Of a stretch of 44,013 bases of DNA, positions 34,538-41,572 are shown in pieces. Where the stretch lies: assembly GCA_024642215.1 (NCBI GenBank), contig JAHEBO010000025.1, positions 1 through 44,013 on the forward strand. Direction: 5' to 3'. The stretch comes from Limnohabitans sp. Lineage in GTDB: Bacteria; Pseudomonadota; Gammaproteobacteria; Burkholderiales; Burkholderiaceae_C. The notes beneath the pieces were generated by a model that was given only the letters and a program-made list of their open reading frames with translations, searched no databases and was not told the origin of the DNA. The first letter of the stretch is position 1, and each line of letters begins with the position of its first letter. The translations under genes and the position numbers were made by a program.

Positions 34538-36451
34538 ATGAAAACCAGCCTACGCCAATTGATTCACTGTTTATGCATTGTCGCTGGGGTGTTTTTATCA
34601 CCCATCGCAAATTCAGATGTATTGCGTCCGCTTGAAATAGACAATGCTTCTCAGTATCCACTCAAGGGACATTTAAGTTTGCGCCAAGACCCTCAAGGGG
34701 AACTCAATGTTGAGCAACTCAATGCGGATCACTTTCAGTCATTTACAAACATTCCAAATGATCTGGCTTTGGGATTCACAAAAGATGTCATTTGGATTGC
34801 CTTTCAAATTAGCAACTCACTAAACAGCAACACGACGAGATGGTGGTTAGAAATAAAACAACCACTATTTCGTGATGTGCTTTATTACGAAAGGAATTCA
34901 AGTGGCAACTTCAATGAACTTTCGCAAAACACACCAAGTAATCAAGGTGGTTTTCATTCAACCCAAAGAACCCCTGTTTTGCAATTAAACGTTCAACCAG
35001 GTCAAACAAAAGAATTCTTGGTTCGAATCTCCTCTCCAACAGCCATTTCTGCAGAATTCATTTTATGGAAACCTCAAGAATTCGTTTACAAACATTCAAC
35101 TGACCGGTTTTACTGGGGTATTTTATTTGGCATTCAACTTTTCATTGTTGCGTTCTTTTTGGTATTTTGGATATTCACAAAAGAACGTATCCATTTGATC
35201 TACGCAATTTACATCTCAATCACTGGATTGGCCTCTTTTTTTGCTGGGGCTTGGCCATTCCAGTTTTTCCCTGATCTAGACAACAACACCTTTTACCTTT
35301 TAATGGGATGTTTGATAAGCCTCATCCCGGCAGGTGTGGCCATTTTCAGTGTTGAATTTTTAGAGTTTCACCACTCATGGAAAAGGCATACCCAAAAAAT
35401 ATATGCATTGTTATTGATCATGTCTGCTGCCAGCATGACGCTGGTTATGACTGGTGAAAACGTTTTTGCGATGCCTATTATTCAAAGCATTTCCATTGCG
35501 TTAATTTTTCTAATTCTGGGCGTTGCGATTTACCAGAGCTTGCGCGGTTCACTAAGTGCAAAACTGTATCTTGTTGCCTTCAGCATTTTTTACTTTGGCG
35601 TCATTTTGCGGTTTTTAAAAAATATGGGCTTTGTAGAACCTACAGCTTTCAACACGAACAGCTATCAGATAGGTTCATTCATCCACATGCTGATCATGAG
35701 CATTGGTATTTTTTTACGCTACAACAAAATCAAAAAAGAAAAAGAATATGCAGAAAGTCGTTTGATGGTGGAAAGAAAGCTACGCAAAGAACAAGCTGAG
35801 TTTTTAACCATCATTTCACATGAATTCAAAACACCTCTCAGCATCATCAGCGTTTGTCTTGAGAATCTACTCAAAGATGAACTTTTATCGCCAAGAGGAA
35901 AAGAACGTGTTGAGAAAATGGCAAGAGCAAACAGTCGACTGTCATCGCTTTCCCTAAGACACTTAACTCAAGAAAGACTTCTGGTACAGGCTGAGCGATT
36001 GAATATTCAAGCCATTAGACTGAATGATTTGATTCAAAACACACTGCAAGAAGTTCGGGAAAGCTTCGAAAAGAGCTTTGTCGTGAAGGTTCACGATCCT
36101 TTTCTCATGATCTACGTTGACATTGAACTCTTAAAAACCGCCCTCAGCAATTTACTCCTCAATGCAGTTCAATATGCGCCAGTCTCAACATCTGTGTTTG
36201 TCAGTACATGCATAGAAGGTAATAACATCGAAATTAAAGTTAGACAATTGGGAAAAGGCATCGATGACAAAGACCTTCCCAATATCTTCCAAAAATTTTA
36301 TCGAGGCAACAATTCCACCGACACCCATGGCAATGGTGTTGGTCTATTTATTGCAAAAACAATTGTTCAAAAACACAATGGGGATATTACTGCACAAAAT
36401 CTGCAAGAAGGATGCGAATTCATTGTTCAAATTCCCGTGACCAATGGGTGA
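34538..36451 (+). CDS. 7TMR-DISM sensor histidine kinase
   Basis: Membrane sensor kinase of about 637 residues, the likely partner of the divergent response regulator. Order: signal peptide (MKTSLRQLIHCLCIVAGVFL), a periplasmic 7TMR-DISM extracellular domain (about 30-185; DVIWIAFQISN, WWLEIKQP), seven membrane helices (about 190-395), a coiled linker (IKKEKEYAESRLMVERKLRK), a HisKA dimerisation helix with His428 in ISHEFKTPLS, and an HATPase domain with N-box LLLNAVQYAP, F-box FQKFYRGN and G2 GNGVGLFIAK. The G1 box, normally DxGxG, reads VRQLGKGI, with Gln570 at the Asp position. This may weaken ATP binding. Start is uncertain: ATG at 34520 is also in frame, and the frame opens at 34277, but those starts lack a good signal-peptide fit or overlap the regulator gene. 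Confidence 0.87.
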   Translation: MKTSLRQLIHCLCIVAGVFLSPIANSDVLRPLEIDNASQYPLKGHLSLRQDPQGELNVEQLNADHFQSFTNIPNDLALGFTKDVIWIAFQISNSLNSNTTRWWLEIKQPLFRDVLYYERNSSGNFNELSQNTPSNQGGFHSTQRTPVLQLNVQPGQTKEFLVRISSPTAISAEFILWKPQEFVYKHSTDRFYWGILFGIQLFIVAFFLVFWIFTKERIHLIYAIYISITGLASFFAGAWPFQFFPDLDNNTFYLLMGCLISLIPAGVAIFSVEFLEFHHSWKRHTQKIYALLLIMSAASMTLVMTGENVFAMPIIQSISIALIFLILGVAIYQSLRGSLSAKLYLVAFSIFYFGVILRFLKNMGFVEPTAFNTNSYQIGSFIHMLIMSIGIFLRYNKIKKEKEYAESRLMVERKLRKEQAEFLTIISHEFKTPLSIISVCLENLLKDELLSPRGKERVEKMARANSRLSSLSLRHLTQERLLVQAERLNIQAIRLNDLIQNTLQEVRESFEKSFVVKVHDPFLMIYVDIELLKTALSNLLLNAVQYAPVSTSVFVSTCIEGNNIEIKVRQLGKGIDDKDLPNIFQKFYRGNNSTDTHGNGVGLFIAKTIVQKHNGDITAQNLQEGCEFIVQIPVTNG

Positions 36452-36471
36452 GTACTTCTTTCAGTACAGGC

Positions 36472-36864
36472 TTAATGCAAATTGCGCTTACCTGATTCGT
36501 TGCTGAGCGCATCCAATACAAACATAGGGATGTCCACGTCAAATTTTTCGCCATCTTCGGCTACGCAGAAATAGCTGCCATGCATGGTGCCAGTGGGTGT
36601 GCGCAAACGTGTGCCACTGGTGTACTGAAACTTTTCGCCAGGTTGCAACAAAGGTTGATAGCCCACCACACCCAAGCCCTTGATTTTCTCGTGAAGGCCA
36701 TTGGCATCATTGACACTCCAAGACCTTGAGATGACCTGCGCCGCAATGTCACCCGTGTTGAGAATGGTGATGCTGTAGGCAAAGGTGTAAAGGTCACCCG
36801 CAGGATCCGACTGCTCAGGCAGATACTGGGGTGTGACGTCAACTTTGAGTTTGTAGTTTGGCAT
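36472..36864 (-). CDS. apaG: ApaG-family protein (DUF525)
   Basis: A 130-residue single-domain ApaG protein with a fibronectin-like beta fold. Typical motifs: YAYSITILNTG-like FAYSITILNTG, ISRSWSVNDANG, GLGVVGYQPLLQPGEKFQYTSGT and PTGTMHGSYFCVAEDGE. Although linked historically to Co2+/Mg2+ resistance and to the apaH operon in enterics, its biochemical role is unclear. The ATG at 36864 starts the conserved domain (MPNYKLKVDVTP); a start at 36903 would add 13 atypical residues. It stands alone here: the kinase gene converges 20 bases from its stop, and the hydroxylase genes end upstream. Confidence 0.92.
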   Translation of the reverse strand: MPNYKLKVDVTPQYLPEQSDPAGDLYTFAYSITILNTGDIAAQVISRSWSVNDANGLHEKIKGLGVVGYQPLLQPGEKFQYTSGTRLRTPTGTMHGSYFCVAEDGEKFDVDIPMFVLDALSNESGKRNLH

Positions 36865-36908
36865 GACAAGATTTTGCACGAAACGCAAATAGAAGCATTT
36901 CAATAAGC

Positions 36909-39176
36909 TTATGCCTTCAAGGGCAAAGCTCTTTGACGTTGTCCGGTGAGTTGAAACATGGCGTTGACCACAGCCGGCGCCAATGGCGGCACAGCAGGTT
37001 CACCCACGCCTTCAGGCGAGCGGGTGCTTGGCACAATCCAAGTTTCCACAACAGGCGATTGCGCCATGCTGACCAAGGGGTAGTTGGTAAAGTTGTTTTG
37101 TTGAACCACACCGTCTTGGATGTCAATTTTGCCAAACAGGGCGGCACTCAATGCAAAGTTCACCGAGCTTTCGACCTGTTGTGCCACGGTGCCTGGGTTG
37201 ACCACCGTGCCGCAATCGATGGCACACACCACGCGGTGTACACGCGGCATGCCGCCTTGCATCGACACCTCGGCCACTTGCGCCACGATAGAGCCAAAGG
37301 ACTCATGCAGCGCCACGCCACGCGCATGACCATCAGGCAAGGCAGAACCCCACTTGGCTTTTTCTGCAGCCAACTTTAAAACTGCGGCATAACGCGGTGC
37401 TTGCTGGAGCAACGCCAAGCGAAACGCAACAGGATCTTGTTTGGTTTCAAAGGCCAACTCATCGATAAAGCTTTCAGAAAAGAAAGCATTGTGCGAGTGG
37501 CCCACTGAGCGCCAGAAACCAATGGGCACGCCCATCTTGGTGGACACATGCGCCATGTGCTGGTTCGCAAAACCATAGGGCAAATCAAACAAGCCTTCTG
37601 CGGTTGTTTTGTCGGGCGCATCGATGGGGCCAGACAATGCAGGCAAAACACGGGACATCCAGCGCGGGGAAATCGCATCGCCTGCTGACTTGATGCGCAA
37701 ACTCTCCACCTCACCTTTGGCATTGAGGGCTGCACTCAGCTGCGCCACATGCATGGGGCGATAAAAGTCGTGCGCCATGTCTTCTTCACGCGACCAGACC
37801 AATTGAACGGGCGCGCCATCCAGTGCCAAGGCAATTTGGGTGGCTTGTGCCACCACATCGGCTTCTAAGCGACGACCAAAACCGCCGCCCAATAGCGTGA
37901 CATTGACTTTGACTTTGTCATCGGACACCTTGGCCAACTTAGCAGCCGTTGCACGCGCCAAGCCAGGCACCTGCGTAGGGGCCCAAATTTCAAGCGAGCC
38001 ATCTTTGAACTGCGCTGTACAGTTCATGGGCTCCATGGTGGCATGCGCTAAATACGGTGCTTTGTATTGCGCTTCTATCATTCGCGCAGACACAGACTCG
38101 GCTTTGGCAGCATCGCCTTTTTCGTAAAAAGCAAATCCTTTTTCTGTTTTGAGTTTGTCTTTGAGTTCAGACTCAATGCGCTTTGTGTCTAGGGCACCTT
38201 CTGCACGTTGCGCCCATTGCGCTTTGACTTTTTCAGCGGCTTGCTTGGCGTGCCAAGTGGTTTTGGCGACCACTGCAAAACCTGGTGCAGAGCCTGGCAC
38301 GCTGGAGAGCTGAACGCACTTCACGACACCAGGCATGGCCAGCGCTTCTTTGGCGTCGAAGCTGATGAGCGTGCCACCCATTTGGGGCACTTGCACGATG
38401 CTGGCAAACAGCATGTTGGGCACGCGCACATCGATGCCAAATACAGCACTGCCGTTTGTTTTGGCAGGCACGTCTGCGCGCGGTGTGGCTTGACCAATCA
38501 AGCGCCAATCTTTGCGATCTTTCAGAACAACATTGCCAGGTGTTTGGCCTGCAGCACCTTTGGCCAAGTCACCATAATGTGCAGACTTTCCTGAGGCGTG
38601 ACTGACCACACCTTCTTTGACGGTCAATTCTTTGGCTGGCACTTTCCACTGGTCTGCAGCAGACATCAACAAACTGGCTTTGGCTGTGGCCGCTGCAGTT
38701 CTCAAGTGTTCCCAAGCATCTTTGACAGACGATGAACCGCCAGTGGCATTGACGCCCAATTCGCGCGCTACTTTGCTGACCATCCACTCGCCCGTTTTGA
38801 CCATCATGGGCTTGTCTGGGCCTTCTGATTTCAAGGGGTGGAAGGGCAAGGTGCCCACAAACATGGCCACGTTGCCGTAGATGGCGTCGTGGCCGGCTTG
38901 TTCTAAGCGAACCTGCTTGAGGGGCACGTCTAATTCTTCAGCCACCAACATGGCCAGTGCATTGTGAATACCCTGCCCCATGTCGCTGCGGTGCATGGCC
39001 AACACCACGCTACCGTCTTTGGTAATTTTGATCCAACCGTTGAGCGCGACGTCACCTTCGGTGAGCAGCATGTTGTCGGGCTTGCCCAAACGTGAACGGG
39101 GGGGCATGACGCCCCAGCCAACGACGAGTGCGCCTGTGAGTCCAAGGCCGCTGAGAATGAGGTTGCGGCGCTTCAT
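36909..39176 (-). CDS. Molybdopterin-containing hydroxylase large subunit (isoquinoline 1-oxidoreductase beta-like)
   Basis: Catalytic subunit (755 residues) of a xanthine-oxidase-family molybdenum hydroxylase of the IorB type, in which one chain carries the whole molybdenum domain. [20 protein letters not shown] resembles a twin-arginine signal, so periplasmic location is probable. Motifs include [70 protein letters not shown] and the C-terminal [17 protein letters not shown], where the active-site Glu lies. The ATG overlaps the small-subunit stop by four bases; the open frame extends further upstream but only as a shadow of the small-subunit gene. No flavin subunit is present, so electrons probably go to a cytochrome. 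Substrate unknown (N-heterocycle or aldehyde). Confidence 0.92.
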   Translation of the reverse strand: MKRRNLILSGLGLTGALVVGWGVMPPRSRLGKPDNMLLTEGDVALNGWIKITKDGSVVLAMHRSDMGQGIHNALAMLVAEELDVPLKQVRLEQAGHDAIYGNVAMFVGTLPFHPLKSEGPDKPMMVKTGEWMVSKVARELGVNATGGSSSVKDAWEHLRTAAATAKASLLMSAADQWKVPAKELTVKEGVVSHASGKSAHYGDLAKGAAGQTPGNVVLKDRKDWRLIGQATPRADVPAKTNGSAVFGIDVRVPNMLFASIVQVPQMGGTLISFDAKEALAMPGVVKCVQLSSVPGSAPGFAVVAKTTWHAKQAAEKVKAQWAQRAEGALDTKRIESELKDKLKTEKGFAFYEKGDAAKAESVSARMIEAQYKAPYLAHATMEPMNCTAQFKDGSLEIWAPTQVPGLARATAAKLAKVSDDKVKVNVTLLGGGFGRRLEADVVAQATQIALALDGAPVQLVWSREEDMAHDFYRPMHVAQLSAALNAKGEVESLRIKSAGDAISPRWMSRVLPALSGPIDAPDKTTAEGLFDLPYGFANQHMAHVSTKMGVPIGFWRSVGHSHNAFFSESFIDELAFETKQDPVAFRLALLQQAPRYAAVLKLAAEKAKWGSALPDGHARGVALHESFGSIVAQVAEVSMQGGMPRVHRVVCAIDCGTVVNPGTVAQQVESSVNFALSAALFGKIDIQDGVVQQNNFTNYPLVSMAQSPVVETWIVPSTRSPEGVGEPAVPPLAPAVVNAMFQLTGQRQRALPLKA

Positions 39177-39625
39177 GCTTGTGCTCCTGCTGCGCGGTGA
39201 ATGGCGGCACGCACGCGTTGGTAGGTGCCGCATCGGCACAGGTTGGTCATGGCTTCGTCGATGTCGGCATCGGTGGGTTTGGGTTTTCTGGCCAAGAGGG
39301 CCGCAGCAGCCATGAGCATGCCGCTTTGGCAGTAGCCGCATTGAGGCACTTGCTCAGCAATCCAGGCTTGTTGCAAAGCACTGGGTTTGTCGGCGGTGCT
39401 GAGTGATTCGATGGTTTTGATGTTGGCGCCGGCAACGCTGGCCACGGGGGTGACGCAGGAGCGAATGGGTTGGCCGTCTTTGTGCACTGTGCAGGCACCG
39501 CACGCTGCAACACCGCAGCCGAATTTGGTGCCGGTGAGGTTGAGGGTGTCTCGCAGAACCCAGAGCAAGGGCATTTGGGGGTCGACGTCTAAGCTGACGT
39601 TGTTGCCGTTGACATTGAGGTTCAT
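39173..39625 (-). CDS. [2Fe-2S] small subunit of the molybdenum hydroxylase (isoquinoline 1-oxidoreductase alpha-like)
   Basis: Electron-transfer subunit, 150 residues, with two 2Fe-2S clusters. The plant-ferredoxin-type cluster uses Cys37, Cys42, Cys45 and Cys57 ([18 protein letters not shown], then RSC). The second, four-helix cluster uses Cys96, Cys99, Cys130 and Cys132 (QCGYCQSGM and [10 protein letters not shown]). Length and motifs match IorA/CoxS-like subunits. It has no signal peptide and would be carried across the membrane with the Tat-type large subunit. It is translationally coupled to the large subunit. The 200-base region upstream holds the promoter and one copy of the repeat that flanks the toxin-antitoxin genes. 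Confidence 0.94.
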   Translation of the reverse strand: MNLNVNGNNVSLDVDPQMPLLWVLRDTLNLTGTKFGCGVAACGACTVHKDGQPIRSCVTPVASVAGANIKTIESLSTADKPSALQQAWIAEQVPQCGYCQSGMLMAAAALLARKPKPTDADIDEAMTNLCRCGTYQRVRAAIHRAAGAQA

Positions 39626-39732
39626 TGGGGCCTTCCGCTGTTGTTTTGAAGCTGATTGCTTGTTACATGCGGATGCTAGCAGGTGTTGGATCTTTGTGCG
39701 GTTTAGTCGGTTTGGCTGGTGAGACTTGTATG

Positions 39733-39809
39733 GCTTCTTTTGCGAGAGCGTTGATCAGCCAGCCCTAAGAGGGGCCCACCCAATACACCCTTACCCAGCG
39801 AGCTCAGCA
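39733..39809. repeat. Palindrome-related repeat element, short copy A, flanking the toxin-antitoxin pair
   Basis: It contains a 24-base block (GCTTCTTTTGCGAGAGCG, then TTGATC; 39733-39756) identical to 40517-40540, and a 35-base block (39775-39809) matching 40629-40663 with four differences. Between them it lacks the left hairpin arm found in copy B. It may be a decayed or deleted copy of a small mobile palindromic element. Confidence 0.7.
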
Positions 39810-39814
39810 AAAAA

Positions 39815-40129
39815 CTAAATTCCAGACAACACCGCATCCATGGCAGACACCAAAGCACTGCCTTGCCCAGCAACATTGTCAACGGGTCGCCGGAGTAACT
39901 TGGCAGGTAATGGGGCAGCGAAATGCGCTAAGGCATTGAAACGTTTGCCCTTTACCATGACAACTGGACACAGTGAAGTTGGCGTGTGCATCGATGCATC
40001 TGAAATAGCAAGTGGCATGGTTAACCTAGTGGCTAACGCATCCAGTAGATCACTCTGAATCACAACCACGTAAGGCATGCCTTCATTGGCGCTTCTGCTT
40101 GGGTTGGGATAAACGTCGTATTGGGCCAT
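39815..40129 (-). CDS. ccdB: CcdB-family toxin (gyrase-poison type)
   Basis: A 104-residue CcdB-like protein, expected to act on DNA gyrase. MAQYDVYPNPSR, YVVVIQSDLLDALATRLTMP and LCPVVMVKGKRF are the family core, and the chain ends in LSGI, matching the C-terminal GI of CcdB. The F-plasmid protein has Trp before Gly-Ile, a residue needed for killing; here it is Ser. Chromosomal CcdB proteins of the Vibrio type also lack that Trp. The gene is often hidden because the same frame is open back to 40642; the true start is the ATG at 40127-40129, seven bases after the antitoxin stop. It forms an operon with the hybrid antitoxin gene upstream. Confidence 0.85.
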   Translation of the reverse strand: MAQYDVYPNPSRSANEGMPYVVVIQSDLLDALATRLTMPLAISDASMHTPTSLCPVVMVKGKRFNALAHFAAPLPAKLLRRPVDNVAGQGSALVSAMDAVLSGI

Positions 40130-40136
40130 GTGTGTT

Positions 40137-40406
40137 TTACCAAGGACGTAGATCTGCGCCGGGTATGCCGTGAGTTTCGCAATGCGCGTTTTGGACATCG
40201 ATCCAACCACCAAACTCTTTTTCGAAATTTTTCTTGCGAGCAGCCAAGGTGCTCTTGTCATGATTGGCTTTGAGGGCTTGGTAGTGTTCAGCAGACAAAA
40301 TAACAGTGTCGAGTTGGCCTGCTTTTTCAACAAAGACAGGTTCGCGCTTGGCCTGAGCGGAAAGGCTACCAAATCGGTTCTTGGCTTCTGTGGCTGTGAC
40401 ACGCAT
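40137..40406 (-). CDS. Hybrid antitoxin: Phd/YefM-like N-terminus with CcdA-like C-terminal tail
   Basis: An 89-residue antitoxin. Residues 1-48 (MRVTATEAKNRFGSLSAQAK, REPVFVEKAG, VILSAEHYQAL) are a Phd/YefM-like DNA-binding domain. Residues about 53-89 (ARKKNFEKEFGGWID, then THGIPGADLRPW) look like the toxin-binding tail of CcdA, including the terminal D-x-R-x-W. This fits the partner, a CcdB-like toxin, although Phd domains normally pair with Doc or YoeB/RelE toxins. GGAAG (40413-40417 as its complement) lies six bases before the ATG. Upstream are repeated TTGCATT motifs and a GCAATG/CATTGC dyad that could be its operator. Its composition is like the surrounding genes. Confidence 0.82.
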   Translation of the reverse strand: MRVTATEAKNRFGSLSAQAKREPVFVEKAGQLDTVILSAEHYQALKANHDKSTLAARKKNFEKEFGGWIDVQNAHCETHGIPGADLRPW

Positions 40407-40456
40407 AACGATCTTCCAAAGTGATTGGCCATTTTAGCCATTGTGGTTCTAGGTTG

Positions 40457-40487
40457 GCAATGAAATGGCATTGCATTTTGTTGCATT
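40457..40487. promoter_or_regulatory. Candidate operator of the Phd/CcdA-CcdB pair
   Basis: A GCAATG/CATTGC dyad (40457-40462, 40469-40474; 6-base spacer) overlaps two direct TTGCATT copies (40471 and 40481, 10 bp apart), 50-80 bases upstream of the antitoxin start. Phd-type antitoxins bind short dyads in their own promoter, so autoregulation here is plausible but unproven. Confidence 0.4.
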
Positions 40488-40516
40488 AAGTCATTGCTTC
40501 CCTTGGATGTAGTGAT

Positions 40517-40663
40517 GCTTCTTTTGCGAGAGCGTTGATCGACGGAAAAGAGCACCATGGCTGCTGTTCGCAGTCTGGGTGAGGGTGTATTGGGTGGGTG
40601 ACGATTTCTGGTACCCCAGTATGAGGAGCCCACCCAATGCATCCTCGCCCAGCGAGCTCAGCA
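40517..40663. repeat. Palindromic repeat element, long copy B, with 24-bp hairpin
   Basis: Arms 40575-40598 and 40629-40652 pair over 24 bases; the three mismatches are all of G-U type, so the hairpin would be complete as plus-strand RNA. The 30-base loop holds a smaller CTGG/CCAG hairpin. The 24-base 5' block and the 35-base 3' block recur in copy A (39733-39809). The copy A arm differs from the reverse complement of this left arm at one position. It resembles a REP/MITE-like element. Confidence 0.75.
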
Positions 40664-40673
40664 CCTGGCGTCC

Positions 40674-40704
40674 AAAAAAAAAGCCCCGCAAAAAATGCGA
40701 GGCT
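40674..40704 (-). terminator. Strong Rho-independent terminator, minus strand
   Basis: On the minus strand, AGCCTCGCA pairs with TGCGGGGCT (9 bp, one G-U), with a loop of five T, followed by nine T. This is a strong intrinsic terminator. The nearest upstream minus-strand gene is the MerR regulator, whose stop is 164 bases away, so it ends that transcript or an unrecognised small RNA. Confidence 0.8.
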
Positions 40705-40727
40705 ATCAATCGTTGGCGGAGCAGAAC

Positions 40728-40802
40728 ATGCTTCATCACAAACCGCCTAAGTTTCCCAAGAACAAGCCGATTAAGCACTTGGGGTCTAAGTCAGCATTCT
40801 AA
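40728..40802 (+). CDS. Possible 24-codon small ORF, basic product
   Basis: ATG at 40728 is preceded by GGAG (40718-40721) at an ideal 6-base gap and is open for 24 codons. The predicted peptide is rich in Lys, His and Pro (MLHHKPPKFPKNKP near the start) with no hydrophobic segment. I do not recognise it. Short open frames with a fortuitous ribosome site are common, and no promoter is visible, so this is a weak call. Confidence 0.22.
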   Translation: MLHHKPPKFPKNKPIKHLGSKSAF

Positions 40803-40841
40803 ATGTTGAGACATCTTTAATTCGAGTAGCCGGTCTGGATA

Positions 40842-40867
40842 AAACACACCTGACCTAACAGTCAGGT
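40842..40867 (-). terminator. Probable terminator of the MerR-family gene
   Basis: ACCTGAC and GTCAGGT form a perfect 7-bp stem with a 6-base loop, directly after the MerR-gene stop. On the minus strand it is followed by GTGTTTTAT, a modest T-rich tail. The stronger terminator at 40674-40704 lies further downstream. Confidence 0.5.
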
Positions 40868-41329
40868 TCAGGCGCGGCGCTTGGTTTTCTCGGCGGATAA
40901 AGCGGTCATGAATTCAACGACGAAGTTGCAGTCATCGTCCTGCAACACGCTCATGTCACCTATGGCAACCGGGGCCATGTAGCCTCGGATAACTTGCAAA
41001 CCGGCAATGCGTTCATCAATTTTCGACAATACTTCTCCCGCCAGTTGCTGTATCGCTTGTTCGTCGAGGACGCCGTGATCGCGATCAGACAGCAGGAGTG
41101 CGATTTCTGCTAGCGTGAGGCCGAGTTGCTTCAGGTGCAGTATGGCCCTGAGCCGGTCCAGCGTTTCGCTGCCATATTGGCGGTAGCCAGCTTCCGTTCT
41201 GCTCTGGGGTGCAATCAGCCCTTCTTCTTCATACAAGCGCAATTGACCACGGGTCACGTTGGCAGCCTTGCACAAGGCGCTGGTCGTCTGCAAAGTCTTG
41301 AAAGCCTTTACGGTCATTACGCTTTTCAT
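40868..41329 (-). CDS. MerR-family transcriptional regulator
   Basis: A 153-residue regulator. The winged helix-turn-helix is at about residues 12-60 (ALCKAANVTRGQLRLYEEEGLI, then RTEAGYRQYGSETLDRLRAI), followed by LKQLGLTLAEIALLLSDRD and a dimerisation coiled coil (EVLSKIDERIAGLQVIRGYM). The C-terminal part is short and has one Cys (DDDCNF), without the paired Cys of metal sensors, so a small-molecule or redox ligand is more likely than mercury. Start ATG at 41329 with GGAAAC upstream; a second ATG is four codons in. It is divergent from the short-chain dehydrogenase gene, and a 22-bp dyad lies in between, so it probably controls that gene and itself. Confidence 0.9.
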   Translation of the reverse strand: MKSVMTVKAFKTLQTTSALCKAANVTRGQLRLYEEEGLIAPQSRTEAGYRQYGSETLDRLRAILHLKQLGLTLAEIALLLSDRDHGVLDEQAIQQLAGEVLSKIDERIAGLQVIRGYMAPVAIGDMSVLQDDDCNFVVEFMTALSAEKTKRRA

Positions 41330-41413
41330 ATTTTGTTTCCGGTGATTGAGAGCAAGGGCGTAATCCTGAAGCCTACGTCACGACCGTTAAGTCAGATTAA
41401 GTTCGCGGCGGCC

Positions 41414-41435
41414 TTGACGACTACATAGCCGTCAA
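41414..41435. promoter_or_regulatory. MerR-type dyad operator with long-spacer promoter
   Basis: A 22-bp dyad with arms TTGACG-A-CTA and TAG-C-CGTCAA; nine of ten base pairs match. TTGACG is also a near-perfect -35 hexamer for plus-strand transcription, and a weak -10 (TGTTAA, 41440-41445) follows at about 20 bp. Over-long 19-20 bp spacers containing the dyad are the hallmark of MerR-activated promoters. It would drive the short-chain dehydrogenase gene. Confidence 0.55.
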
Positions 41436-41456
41436 CACATGTTAAACCTGGCGCCT

Positions 41457-41520
41457 GGGTGCCAGGTCAAGTGTTTGTGTGCGCCAAATCAAGGGAAAGA
41501 AATGTCTTGACCTGGCACCC
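41457..41520. repeat. 15-bp perfect inverted repeat, REP/MITE-like insertion in the dehydrogenase leader
   Basis: GGGTGCCAGGTCAAG (41457-41471) and CTTGACCTGGCACCC (41506-41520) flank 34 bases. The element lies between the putative promoter and the dehydrogenase start. It would form a strong hairpin in the mRNA leader. It has no terminator T run and no coding sequence, and suggests a small palindromic repeat of the kind mobilised by REP-associated transposases. Confidence 0.65.
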
Positions 41521-41572
41521 TTCTACCGGGTTTTTAATCTCTGAATCGACAAAACGACTATGGAAATTAATC

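Larger units (their letters stand above)
40407..40867. other. 461-base intergenic region between antitoxin and MerR genes
   Basis: It has no conventional gene. From left to right: the antitoxin promoter region with repeated TTGCATT motifs, palindromic repeat copy B (40517-40663), a strong minus-strand terminator (40674-40704), a possible 24-codon ORF (40728-40802) and a weak MerR-gene terminator (40842-40867). A CCCAAG/CTTGGG pairing near 40755-40782 also allows secondary structure, so a small RNA on the minus strand ending at 40674 cannot be excluded. Confidence 0.6.

Noticed and set aside
36909-39341. Extension of the molybdenum hydroxylase large subunit by 55 residues at the N-terminus
   Set aside because: The extra part is rich in Arg, His and Cys and reads through the small-subunit gene out of frame; the ATG at 39176 starts a proper signal peptide.
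39815-40642. A 275-residue open frame on the minus strand
   Set aside because: Only its last 104 residues are protein-like (the CcdB toxin); the rest runs through the antitoxin gene in another frame and through the repeat element.
39733-40663. Integron attC sites around the toxin-antitoxin pair
   Set aside because: GATCAAC is one base from the RYYYAAC core, but no matching GTTRRRY end is in the right place and no integrase or second cassette is seen.
40491-40778. A 95-residue minus-strand frame beside the MerR gene
   Set aside because: It crosses the strong terminator and the hairpin element, and has no recognisable family features.
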